Of a stretch of 64,000 nucleotides of DNA, positions 7,452 through 15,369 are shown piece by piece. The stretch comes from JACCTU01 sp963788055. GTDB taxonomy: Bacteria > Actinomycetota > Thermoleophilia > Gaiellales > Gaiellaceae. A model generated the notes under the pieces. It saw only the letters and a list, made by a program, of their open reading frames with translations, searched no databases and had not been told where the DNA came from. The position numbers and the translations under genes were made by a program. How positions within the stretch are numbered: position 1 is the first letter of the stretch; each line of letters opens with the position of its first letter. Where the stretch lies: assembly GCA_963788055.1 (NCBI GenBank), contig CAWBFA010000001.1, positions 434,001 to 498,000 of the forward strand. Direction: 5' to 3'.

Positions 7452-9580
7452 TCAGCGGAAGACGAGCACGCCACCGTCGCCGCCGAGGAAGAGCGTCGTC
7501 GCCGGCCGGGCGCGAAGTCGAGCGCCGTTGCGGAGAGCGGCAGCGACGGGACGCCAGGTCGGTCAGCCGTCCGGACGGGAGCTCGAACTCGGCCGCGTCG
7601 CGGGGGATCCGGCCGATGGTCGTGAAGTCGCCGACGGCGACGAGCCGCGTAGCCGTCCGGCGCGAACCTCAGCGGCGTGGACGGTCTCGTTCGGGCTCGG
7701 ATCCCAGAGCGTCGCCGAGCCGTCGGCCGCGGTTGAGCGCCGCAGGTAGCGGCGCGAGCGCCGCCCGATCGACGTCGAACTCGCCCGCCGACGTAGAGCG
7801 TCTCGCCGACGAGCGCGAGCGCGTGCACGTCGTCCTCGGCCTGGGCGTCCCAGCCCGTCGCGCGGCCAGTGACGTCGTCGACCTCGGCCAGGTCGTCGAC
7901 GTGCGGCGCCGCCGATCGAGCCGAAGCGCTCCGCCGAGTAGAGGACGTCGCCCGGCGGTCGCGATCGTCCGCACGAGCGCGTTCGCGCCGGAGTTCCACG
8001 CGGTCAGGTCGCCTGTCGGCGTGAGCGCCGCGAGCCGCGTGCGCCGCTGTCCCTTCACCGTCGTGAAGCCGCCGCCGACGTAGATCGTCGAACCGTCAGC
8101 CGTCGGCGCGATCGTCCAGACGGCTGCGTTCATCGGATCGCTGAACGGCTCGATCGCACCGGCGGCCGCGTCGATCGTCGCGATGCTCCGCTCGTTTCGC
8201 TCCGACCCGAGGACGAACCGGCCGCCGACGTACACGCGTCCGCCGTCCGGCGAGCGACGTCAGCGCACGGACGATGCCGCGCATCGGCGGCGTCCACGGC
8301 ACGACGCTCGAGCCGTCGGGCGAGAGCGCCGCGAGCGCATTGCGTCGGAGCGCGGCCGCGGTCGCGAACGTCGCCGCCGGCGAGCAGCGCCCCGCCCGCC
8401 GAGCGAACGAGCATGTTCACGCTCGAGTTCGTCGCGGGGTCCCACGGCGTCGGCAGACCGCGGTCGCCGCGTCGACCGCTGCGAGATTCGAGCGCTCGGA
8501 CGTCGCCGACGCTCTCGAACTCACCCCGAAGTACACGACGGCGGCCGTCGCGCGCTCGGGACGACCGCGGCGACCGTCCCGCCGACGTTCGGGTCCCAAG
8601 GCGTGACGCTGCCCGTTCGCGCGCTGACGGCCGCGAGCCCGCGTCGCGACCTGCCGCCGACGGCGGCGAACTCGCCCGCGAGATAGACGACTCGCCCGTT
8701 CGGGCTGGGCACCGCGATCGCGACGTAGCCGTCGATCTGCGGCGCCCACCGCGTCGCCCGACGTCGACGTAAGATCGACCGCCGCGACACCCTCGCGCTC
8801 GCTGCCGCCGATCGGCGAGAACGAGCCCGCCGCGTAGAGCAGCGAGCCGCGACGAAGAGGTCAACGTCGTCGATCCGGCCCGGCGTCGGGAGGCGCCACG
8901 CGATCTTGCCGGCTGCGCGCATCGAACGCAGGAGCATCGAGCGCGTGTTCTTGCCGGTCCGGGAGAAGTCGCCCGCGACGTAGAGCAACGGCGAGCCGGC
9001 CCTCGACGCGAGCGCGCTCGTCGACCCGCGCAGCGCCAGCCGCAGAGGGAGAAGCCGGCCGGTGCGGCCGTCGAGCGCGTGCGAACCCGTGCTCGGGCTT
9101 GCCGGCGACCTTCGCGAAGTCACCGCCGACGACAGCGCGTTCGCCGCGACGCGCGAGCGCCGAGACCGATCCGGTGCCGGCCGGCGGTTCCAGCTCCGGT
9201 CGACGGTGCGATCGCTCCGCAGCCGGGCGAGCCTGCGCGCGCGCGACGCCGCCGACGCTGCGAAAGTTGCCGGCGAGATACCAGCCCCCGCGGCCGTCGG
9301 CGACCGCGCGCTGCGACGTCCCCGTCGACGGCCGGCCACGGCGCGGCCGACGACGCCCGAGGGCGCGAGCTCGACCCAGACCCGGTGGTACGGGCCCGAG
9401 CAGGTTGAACTCGCCGCCGACGTAGACCGACCGCGGCGTCGCGGCGATCGCGTGGATCGTTCCGTCCGAGACCCAGACCTGGGCAGGCGTCGCGGCGAGC
9501 TCGGCGATGCCTCCTGCCGGCGTGGACCACCACGCTCGCGCGACAGCCGCTGCCGCCGCGATGGCGACGACGACCCTCAC
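7452..9580 (-). pseudogene. Secreted YVGG-repeat (propeller-like) protein, many frame breaks
   Basis: A gene of about 2.1 kb encoding a signal-peptide-like N-terminus (RVVVAIAAAAAVARAWW, start GTG 9580) and tandem repeats of the form YVGG-F--VGG-R--LAA-D--TG----W-P, clear in YVGGRFVLGSERN, YVGGGFTTVKGQRRTRLAALTP and YLAGNFRSVGGVARA. This matches delta-60/NHL-type beta-propeller repeats of secreted proteins. The frame changes roughly every 100-150 bases, far more than elsewhere in the window, yet each stretch keeps repeat motifs and high-GC codon usage. It is either a badly sequenced intact gene or a true pseudogene; I lean to the former. Ends at TGA 7452. Confidence 0.6.
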
Positions 9581-9654
9581 CGCGACACTCCTCGGATTGA
9601 CCGCGCTTCGTCCGAATGATCGCGCGCGATCGAGGCGCGCGTACAATGCCTCGG

Positions 9655-11718
9655 CTACGCGCGGCTGCGGCCTGAGCCCTTGCGGCGACGGTCGCTTGGA
9701 GCAGCCCGTCTGCGCCGGCCAGGCCCCTCCGCCTCGCGGCGGGCGAGCTCGAGCAGGTCCCGGTCGCCCCGGAGCGAGGCGAAGCGCAGGCCGAAGGCGC
9801 CCGACTGCCGCGTGCCGAGCAGCTCGCCCTCGCCGCGGATCTCGAGGTCGCGCTCGGCGAGCTCGAAGCCGTCGGTCGTCTCGACCATCGCCTCGAGCCG
9901 GGAGCGTGCGGAGTCGGTCAGCTCGTCCCTCGCACGCGAGACGAGCAGGCAGTACGACTGCTCTCCGCCCCGCCCCACACGTCCGCGGAGCTGGTGCAGC
10001 TGGGCCAGCCCGAAGCGGTCTGCCTCCTGCACGATCATCACCGTCGCGTTCGGGACGTCGACGCCGACCTCGATCACGGTCGTCGCGACGAGCACGTCGA
10101 GCTCGCGCGCCTTGAACTGCGCCATCAGCGCGCGGCGGTCTGCCGGCTTGAGCCGTCCATGCAGGCAGCCGACGCGGAAGCCCTTCAGCTCACCGTGGCT
10201 CAGACGCTTCGCCTCGACTTCGGCCGCCTTCGCCTGGCGCGTCTCCGACTCCTCGATCACCGGACACACGACGTACGCCTGACGCCCTTCCTCGAGGAGG
10301 CGCCGCAGGCGCGTGTACGCCTCGGAGCTGCGTTCCTGTGGGATCCAGCGCGTGACGATCGGCTTTCGGTTCGCCGGCGGCTTTGCGATCTCGCTCACCG
10401 AGAGGTCGCCGTAGAGCGTCAGCGCGAGCGTGCGGGGGATCGGGGTCGCGGTCATGTGCAGGACATGCGGGGAGCGCCCCTCTGCGAGCGCGCTGCGCTG
10501 CTCGACGCCGAAGCGGTGCTGCTCGTCGACGACGGCGACGCCGAGATCGGAGAGCTCGGCGCCCTCCTGGATCAGCGCGTGCGTGCCGACGACGATCTGC
10601 GCGTCTCCCACTCCTGCCTTCACGTGGCTCGTCAGCAGCGCGGCGCGTACGCCGAGCGCGACGCAGATCGGGTCGATCGTCAGGAAGTGCTGCTCGGCGA
10701 GCGTCTCGGTCGGCGCCATCAATGCGCCGCGATACCCGCGCTCGACCGCGCGCAAGAGTGCATAGAGGGCCACCACCGTTTTGCCGCTGCCGACGTCGCC
10801 CTGCAGCAGCCGCTGCATCGGCGTGCCGCGCGCGAGGTCGTGGTCGAGCTCCGCGATCGCGCGCTCCTGGTGTTCGGTGAAGGCGAACGGCAACGCTGCG
10901 CGGTAGCGCCCGATCAGCTCGCCGGGCGCACCGAGCTTCGGCGCCGTCGCGTCCTCGCGGTCGCGGCGCGCGAGGGCGAGCGCGAGCTGCAGCTCGAGCA
11001 GCTCGTCGAACGCGAGCCGGCGCCGCCCGCGCTCCGCTTCCTGCTCCGACTGGGGCCGATGGAGCGCGACGAGCGCGTCGCGTGCGATCGGGAGCTCGAG
11101 CCGCGCGCGCAGCATCGCGGGGAGCAGGTCGCCGACGTCGCCGGCGTAGGGAAGCGCCGACTCGACGAAGGCGCGCAGCCGCTTCGTCGTCACGTCCTCG
11201 CTCGCCGGGTACACCGGCGCGAAGTCGGCGGTCTGCGCTGTCTCGCCGAGGTCGTAGCTCTTGACCACGAAGTCGTTGCGGCGCCGCTGCCCACGCAGGC
11301 GGACGTGCGTCCCGGGCTGAAGCTTGTCCGCGAGCCACTCCTGGTTGAACCAGACCGCGTTGATGCGGCCGCTCTCGTCCTCGACGCTCGCAGTCAGAAT
11401 CGTCAGCTTGCGCGCCCGGCGCTTCCGGACGCTTCGCACGACGCCGGAGATCGCCGCCTCCTCCTCGCCGAAGAGCTCGGCGATCCGCAGCTCGGGCGCA
11501 GCGGGCTCGTAGCGGAAGGGCGCGTGCCGGAGCAAGTCGCCGACGGTGCTCAACCCGAGCTTGGCAAGCCGTTTCGCGACCGTGACCCCGATCCCCGGCA
11601 GCACATCGAGCGCGCGCTCGAGCCGCTCGGGCCGAGGCGTCGATCGCGAGGGTGGCCAATGCCCGGGCGGGTCCACGCCCGAGAAACCCGCTGCGATGCG
11701 GATCGGTGTCGCCAACAC
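9655..11718 (-). CDS. recG: ATP-dependent DNA helicase RecG
   Basis: RecG unwinds stalled forks and branched DNA. The 687-residue ORF has an N-terminal helix-hairpin/wedge region (LPGIGVTVAKRLAKLGLSTVGDLL), an OB-fold, and a superfamily 2 helicase core with GDVGSGKTVVA (Walker A), DEQHRFG (DExH variant), MTATPIPRTLALTLYGDL and QLRGRVGRGGEQS. The length is normal. The first 30 residues before RPERLERALDVLPGIG are not conserved, so a later start is possible. The C-terminal 25 residues (GPGRRRRAAPSD) are arginine-rich and atypical, possibly after an indel. It follows degV on the same strand. Confidence 0.94.
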   Translation of the reverse strand: MLATPIRIAAGFSGVDPPGHWPPSRSTPRPERLERALDVLPGIGVTVAKRLAKLGLSTVGDLLRHAPFRYEPAAPELRIAELFGEEEAAISGVVRSVRKRRARKLTILTASVEDESGRINAVWFNQEWLADKLQPGTHVRLRGQRRRNDFVVKSYDLGETAQTADFAPVYPASEDVTTKRLRAFVESALPYAGDVGDLLPAMLRARLELPIARDALVALHRPQSEQEAERGRRRLAFDELLELQLALALARRDREDATAPKLGAPGELIGRYRAALPFAFTEHQERAIAELDHDLARGTPMQRLLQGDVGSGKTVVALYALLRAVERGYRGALMAPTETLAEQHFLTIDPICVALGVRAALLTSHVKAGVGDAQIVVGTHALIQEGAELSDLGVAVVDEQHRFGVEQRSALAEGRSPHVLHMTATPIPRTLALTLYGDLSVSEIAKPPANRKPIVTRWIPQERSSEAYTRLRRLLEEGRQAYVVCPVIEESETRQAKAAEVEAKRLSHGELKGFRVGCLHGRLKPADRRALMAQFKARELDVLVATTVIEVGVDVPNATVMIVQEADRFGLAQLHQLRGRVGRGGEQSYCLLVSRARDELTDSARSRLEAMVETTDGFELAERDLEIRGEGELLGTRQSGAFGLRFASLRGDRDLLELARREAEGPGRRRRAAPSDRRRKGSGRSRA

Positions 11719-11734
11719 GACCAGAGCCGGCTCG

Positions 11735-11740
11735 AGTATA
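11735..11740 (-). promoter_or_regulatory. Candidate -10 element (TATACT) for recG
   Basis: TATACT on the minus strand, 16 bases upstream of the annotated recG GTG. The leader would be about 10 bases. No convincing -35 is seen. Confidence 0.45.
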
Positions 11741-11832
11741 GGAACGCTGTCCGGACGGACCGCGAGACGATCGAGGTGAGTCGCTGCGACAGCGGCCGCG
11801 AGAGCGGCCGCCTTTAGGGGTCTTCGCGCGGC

Positions 11833-11865
11833 GCGGATCCGCGCGAGCGGATTCGCGACTTGCGC
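11833..11865. repeat. Hairpin repeat, copy 1 (GNRA loop)
   Basis: A 33-base element whose core is CGCGGATCCGC, loop GCGA, GCGGATTCGCG: an 11-bp stem with one G-U pair. It is repeated at 15092-15124 with a single difference located in the tetraloop (GCGA against GTGA, both GNRA). It begins two bases beyond the stop of the minus-strand degV gene and probably serves as its terminator. Confidence 0.7.
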
Positions 11866-11867
11866 AG

Positions 11868-12725
11868 CTAGCTATCGGTGAACCAGAAGAAGCCGACTGT
11901 GCCTGGACCGGCGTGCGTCCCGACGACTGCGCCGAGGGTCGTCACGATCTCGACCTGCGCCTGCGGCCGTTCGCCCCGGACCATCTTGCGCAGCTGCTCA
12001 GCCCGGTCCGGCGCTTCCGCGTGCGCGATGCCGACGCGGAGACGCTCGGTGTCGATGGTCGACTCAGTGAACTGCCGCTGGAACTCGGCGAACGCCTTCG
12101 CGGCACCGCGCACCCGCTTCAGCGGCACGACCTCGCCGTCCTCGATCGTCAGGATCGGCTTCACGTGCAGCAGCTGCCCGGCGAACTTGGCCGCGCGGCC
12201 GATGCGCCCCCCGCGCTGCAGGAACTCGAGCGTGTCGACCGTGAAGAGCAGCCCGGCGTTCTCCTTGAAGCGCTCGACAAGCGCGTCGACCTCCTCATCG
12301 GTCGTGCCGTGCTCGAGGCGGCGCTGGATCGCGAAGCCGAGCATCGCGATAGCGGCCGACGCCGTGCCCGAGTCGATCGCGCGCACTTTCTCGCCGAAGT
12401 CCTCGGCAGCGACACGCGCGCTCTGGATCGTCCCCGAGAGCGACTCAGGGATGTGGATCGAGAGGACGCGCTCGTAGGCCGCGAGCTCGGAGTAGGTCGC
12501 GGCGAAGTCGCCCGGCGTCGGCTGGGAGGTCGTCGGCGTCGTCGGGGACGCGCGCAGCCGGTCGTAGAACTCGTGCGGCCCGAGCTCGACGTAGTCGCGG
12601 TAGCTCTCGTCGCCGAACCGGACGTAGAGCGGGACCATCCGCCAGTTCGGGAACCGCTCGGCGGCCTCCGGGAAGTCCGCCGTCGAATCGAGGACGATCG
12701 CGGTGTTCTGGGCGGTCAGCTTCAC
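11868..12725 (-). CDS. DegV family fatty-acid-binding protein (FakB-like)
   Basis: DegV-family protein, 285 residues from the GTG at 12725 that overlaps the receiver gene stop (GTGA). Family features: N-terminal IVLDSTADFP (10-19), SQPTPGDF (about 68-75), the ESLSGTIQSA segment and the C-terminal H-A--GPGTVGFFW. DegV proteins of the FakB type bind a fatty acid that FakA phosphorylates. A DAK2 kinase (FakA-like) is encoded two genes upstream in the same coupled operon, which supports this role. It is followed by a hairpin repeat and recG. Confidence 0.9.
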   Translation of the reverse strand: MKLTAQNTAIVLDSTADFPEAAERFPNWRMVPLYVRFGDESYRDYVELGPHEFYDRLRASPTTPTTSQPTPGDFAATYSELAAYERVLSIHIPESLSGTIQSARVAAEDFGEKVRAIDSGTASAAIAMLGFAIQRRLEHGTTDEEVDALVERFKENAGLLFTVDTLEFLQRGGRIGRAAKFAGQLLHVKPILTIEDGEVVPLKRVRGAAKAFAEFQRQFTESTIDTERLRVGIAHAEAPDRAEQLRKMVRGERPQAQVEIVTTLGAVVGTHAGPGTVGFFWFTDS

Positions 12726-13102
12726 GGCCGCGCGCCCGCGCTCAGGATCGCGCCGACGATCTCGTCGAGATCCTGGTCCTTCGTCAGGCAGGCGACCGCG
12801 CCGGCTTCCTGGAGCGCTTTCATCTCGCGGAGGTTCGCAGATGCGGTCAGCACGACGACCTTCGTGCCGGGACAGGTCGCCACGACCGCCCGCGTCGCCT
12901 GCACGCCGTCCAAACCCGGGAGCCGGTAATCCATCACGACGACGTCGGGCTCGTGCTCGACGCACGCGGGCACGGCCATGCTTCCCTCCGCGACCGAGGC
13001 AACCACGTCGATGTCGTCGCGTAGCCCGAGCAGCAGCTCGAGCGCCTCGCGAAACACCTGGTTGTCCTCGACGAGAACGACGCTGACGGGCGCATCGCTC
13101 AC
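12722..13102 (-). CDS. Stand-alone response-regulator receiver protein
   Basis: A 126-residue CheY-like receiver with no output domain. The acidic pocket (E12, D13), phospho-acceptor D58 (VVVMD), T86 (VLTAS) and K108 (TKDQ) are all present, so it should be phosphorylatable. Its GTG start overlaps the stop of the DAK2 gene and its stop overlaps the start of degV, so it is translated as part of a FakA-receiver-FakB unit. No histidine kinase lies nearby. The receiver resembles the NarL/LuxR type but lacks the DNA-binding tail. Confidence 0.9.
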   Translation of the reverse strand: MSDAPVSVVLVEDNQVFREALELLLGLRDDIDVVASVAEGSMAVPACVEHEPDVVVMDYRLPGLDGVQATRAVVATCPGTKVVVLTASANLREMKALQEAGAVACLTKDQDLDEIVGAILSAGARP

Positions 13103-14664
13103 TCTGCGGAGAGCAGAAGCGGGTAGTGCGGCTGGCCGCCGTCCTGGACGTCGATTTCCAGGTCGGGGTGCTGCTCCGCGAGCGAGGCGACGAGCGCGTC
13201 GACGTTGGGCGCCTCCTCGCCGCGCAGGAGCGTCAACATGCCGCGCGGCTCCGCGAGCAGACGCTCGACGACCTGGCGTGCGACGTCGTCGAAGCTCTCG
13301 CCGACCGCGACGGCCTCGCCGTCGGCGAGTCCGAGGAATGCGCCTTTCGGCACGGCGAGCCCGTTCAGCTGCGCGTCGCGGGAGGCGACGGTCACCTCGC
13401 CGGTCGCCACCGACTCGAGCACCTCGCGCATCTCGGCGGCGTTCTCCTCCGAGCCGCGCTGCGCGTCGAAGGCGACGATCGCGGCGAGCCCGGCGGGAAT
13501 CGAGTCGGTCGGGACCACACGCACCGGCTTGCTCGCGAGCTGCGCGGCCTGCTCCGCGCTCATGATCACGTTCGAGTTGTTCGGGAGCAGGACGACCTCC
13601 GCGGCGCCGGTGCGCTCGACCGCGGCGACGAGGTCGGCGGTCGACGGGTTCATGGTCTGCCCACCCTCGACGAAGCTCGTCGCGCCGAGAGTCTCGAGCA
13701 GGCGCCGGTTGCCGTCGCCCTGGACGACGGCGACGACCTCGGTCAGGACATCCGGGACGGCCTCGAGCAGACGCTCCGAGCGGTGCTTCGTCTGCGCGTG
13801 CATGTTCGCGATCTCGACGCCTGCAATCGTGCCGCGCTTCGTGCCGATCGCGAGCGCAGAGCCCGGCTCGTCGGTGTGCACGTGCACCTTCATCGCCGAG
13901 GGGTCTCCGACGACGAGGAGCGAGTCGCCGAGCCGCTCCAGCTCGCCCTCGAGCTCCTCGCGAACGAGCCCCTCGCCCTCGATCACGAACGTCGTGCAGT
14001 AGCGGTACTCGGAGAGCTCCTGGTGGATCGCGTCGACGCCGAGGGACTCCCGGGCCGGCGCTTCGGGGATCGGCTCGCCCGTCGCGGTCGCGGCGAGCCC
14101 GCGCACGATCTCGACGAGGCCTGCCCCGCCCGCGTCGACAACTCCGGCGTCGCGCAGCACGTCGAGCATGTCCTGCGTGCGCGCGAGCGACTCCTCGCCG
14201 GCGCGAACGAGCTCGACGAGCAGCTCGGCCGGAGACCGGGAGCTGTCGTCGCGCTCCGCGGCCTCGGCGAGCTCGCGGATCACCGTCAGCATCGTCCCCT
14301 CGACCGGCCGTCGCACCGCGCGATAGGCCGCGTCGCTCGCTCCTCGGAACGCTCGCGCGAGGGCCTCGGCGTCGAGCGGCTCCGCGTCCCCGGCGACATC
14401 GGCGAAGCCGCGCACGATCTGGGAGAGGATCACGCCCGAGTTGCCGCGCGCGCCCATCAGCGCCGCGCGCGTCACCTCCTTGGCGAGCGTCGGCCTCTCG
14501 GTCGACTCCGTGGCCTCGAGCGCGTCGACGATCGCGCGGGCGGTCAGCGTCAGGTTCGTGCCGGTGTCGCCGTCGGGGACCGGGTACACGTTGAGGTCGT
14601 CGATCCGCTGACGGTTCGCCTCGAGCGCGGCGAGCGCTCCGCGGGCGAGCTCGAGCGGCGTCAT
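13099..14664 (-). CDS. DAK2-domain kinase, YloV/FakA-like
   Basis: Protein of 521 residues of the YloV/FakA family: N-terminal DAK2 (dihydroxyacetone-kinase-like) ATP-binding domain with NVYPVPDGDTGTNL (25-38, metal-binding aspartates) and GARGNSGVILSQIVRGF, a central FakA domain, and a C-terminal DegV-like domain. In Firmicutes FakA phosphorylates fatty acids held by FakB, giving acyl-phosphate for PlsX/PlsY. Here the start overlaps the asp23 stop and the stop overlaps the receiver gene start. The asp23-yloV pairing is widely conserved. Confidence 0.92.
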   Translation of the reverse strand: MTPLELARGALAALEANRQRIDDLNVYPVPDGDTGTNLTLTARAIVDALEATESTERPTLAKEVTRAALMGARGNSGVILSQIVRGFADVAGDAEPLDAEALARAFRGASDAAYRAVRRPVEGTMLTVIRELAEAAERDDSSRSPAELLVELVRAGEESLARTQDMLDVLRDAGVVDAGGAGLVEIVRGLAATATGEPIPEAPARESLGVDAIHQELSEYRYCTTFVIEGEGLVREELEGELERLGDSLLVVGDPSAMKVHVHTDEPGSALAIGTKRGTIAGVEIANMHAQTKHRSERLLEAVPDVLTEVVAVVQGDGNRRLLETLGATSFVEGGQTMNPSTADLVAAVERTGAAEVVLLPNNSNVIMSAEQAAQLASKPVRVVPTDSIPAGLAAIVAFDAQRGSEENAAEMREVLESVATGEVTVASRDAQLNGLAVPKGAFLGLADGEAVAVGESFDDVARQVVERLLAEPRGMLTLLRGEEAPNVDALVASLAEQHPDLEIDVQDGGQPHYPLLLSAE

Positions 14665-15011
14665 CTGGTCTTCACGTCCTGGATGTGCACCTCGACGGAC
14701 GCCACCTTGAGACCGGTCAGACGTTCGAGGTCGTACGCCACCCGGTTCCGGAGACCCGACGCGACCTCGGCGAGGTTGAGCCCGTACTCGACGACGACGT
14801 AGAGGTCGACGGTCACGCCCTCGTCGCTGCGCCCGACGACGACCCCCTGCCCGACGCGCTCGCGCGACAGCAGCCGGCCGACGCGCCCTCGGGCCGACAT
14901 GCCGACGACTCCGTACGACTCGAGCGCAGCGTTGCCGGCGATGTGCGCCACGACCTCCGGCGCAATCGTGATCCTCCCGAGTGGTGCGGAGAGGGAGTGA
15001 GCCGCCTCCAC
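14661..15011 (-). CDS. Asp23/Gls24 family envelope-stress protein
   Basis: A 116-residue Asp23/Gls24 (DUF322) protein with the family pattern GRITIAPEVVAHIAGNAALESYGVVGMS at the N-terminus and DLYVVVEYGLNLAEVASGLRNRV in the middle. Such proteins associate with the envelope and are typically encoded just before the DAK2 kinase, as here (4-base overlap). Transcription is separated from rpmB upstream by 125 bases that contain hairpin repeat copy 2. Confidence 0.92.
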   Translation of the reverse strand: MEAAHSLSAPLGRITIAPEVVAHIAGNAALESYGVVGMSARGRVGRLLSRERVGQGVVVGRSDEGVTVDLYVVVEYGLNLAEVASGLRNRVAYDLERLTGLKVASVEVHIQDVKTR

Positions 15012-15091
15012 GCCAGGATTAGACCCGATAACGGGGCGCCGGGTTGCTGAGAGGCCCAGAGGGCGATGTGAAAGTTGCTGCGCCAGCGGTC

Positions 15092-15124
15092 GCGGATCCG
15101 CGTGAGCGGATTCGCGACTTGCGC
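15092..15124. repeat. Hairpin repeat, copy 2 (GNRA loop)
   Basis: Second copy of the 33-base element at 11833-11865, in the same orientation, differing only in the loop (GTGA). Here flanking bases extend the stem to 13 bp (GTCGCGGATCCGC with GCGGATTCGCGAC). It lies 12 bases beyond the rpmB stop, again just 3' of a minus-strand gene. Confidence 0.7.
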
Positions 15125-15136
15125 CTCAACCAACGA

Positions 15137-15328
15137 CTAGAGGGCCTTGGTGACCTTGCCGGCCTTAAGGCAGCGGGTGCAGACGTACGCGCGCTGAGCC
15201 TTGCCGCCCAGGTTGACGCGGACGCGCTGGAGGTTCGGGTCGAAGCGGCGCTTCGTCGCCACCATCGAGTGGCTCCGGCTGTTCCCGAACGAGGGTTTCT
15301 TCCCGCAGACTGCACAGATCTTCGGCAT
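15137..15328 (-). CDS. rpmB: 50S ribosomal protein L28
   Basis: Ribosomal protein L28, 63 residues, with MPKICAVCGKKPSFGNSRSHS at the start and CTRCLKAGKV at the end. Both cysteine pairs (CAVC, CTRC) are present, so this is the zinc-binding form. It is a single-gene unit between the riboflavin operon and asp23, with a palindrome just upstream and a strong hairpin just downstream. Confidence 0.97.
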   Translation of the reverse strand: MPKICAVCGKKPSFGNSRSHSMVATKRRFDPNLQRVRVNLGGKAQRAYVCTRCLKAGKVTKAL

Positions 15329-15354
15329 GGCCGGGGCAGTGTAGCCGAGGGCTC

Positions 15355-15369
15355 GTAACAGTCTGTTAC
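15355..15369. promoter_or_regulatory. Perfect 7-1-7 palindrome between rib operon and rpmB
   Basis: GTAACAG-T-CTGTTAC, a perfect interrupted palindrome overlapping the stop codon of the RibB-RibA-RibH gene and lying 26 bases upstream of the rpmB ATG. In position it could be an operator for rpmB. It is too short for a convincing terminator. The cognate regulator is unknown. Confidence 0.45.

Noticed and set aside
11918..12929. Plus-strand ORFs opposite degV and the receiver
   Set aside because: They carry no family motifs and lie opposite genes with clear motifs on the minus strand.
12722..13102. A LuxR-type response regulator
   Set aside because: The ORF ends after the receiver domain; no helix-turn-helix output domain follows in any frame.
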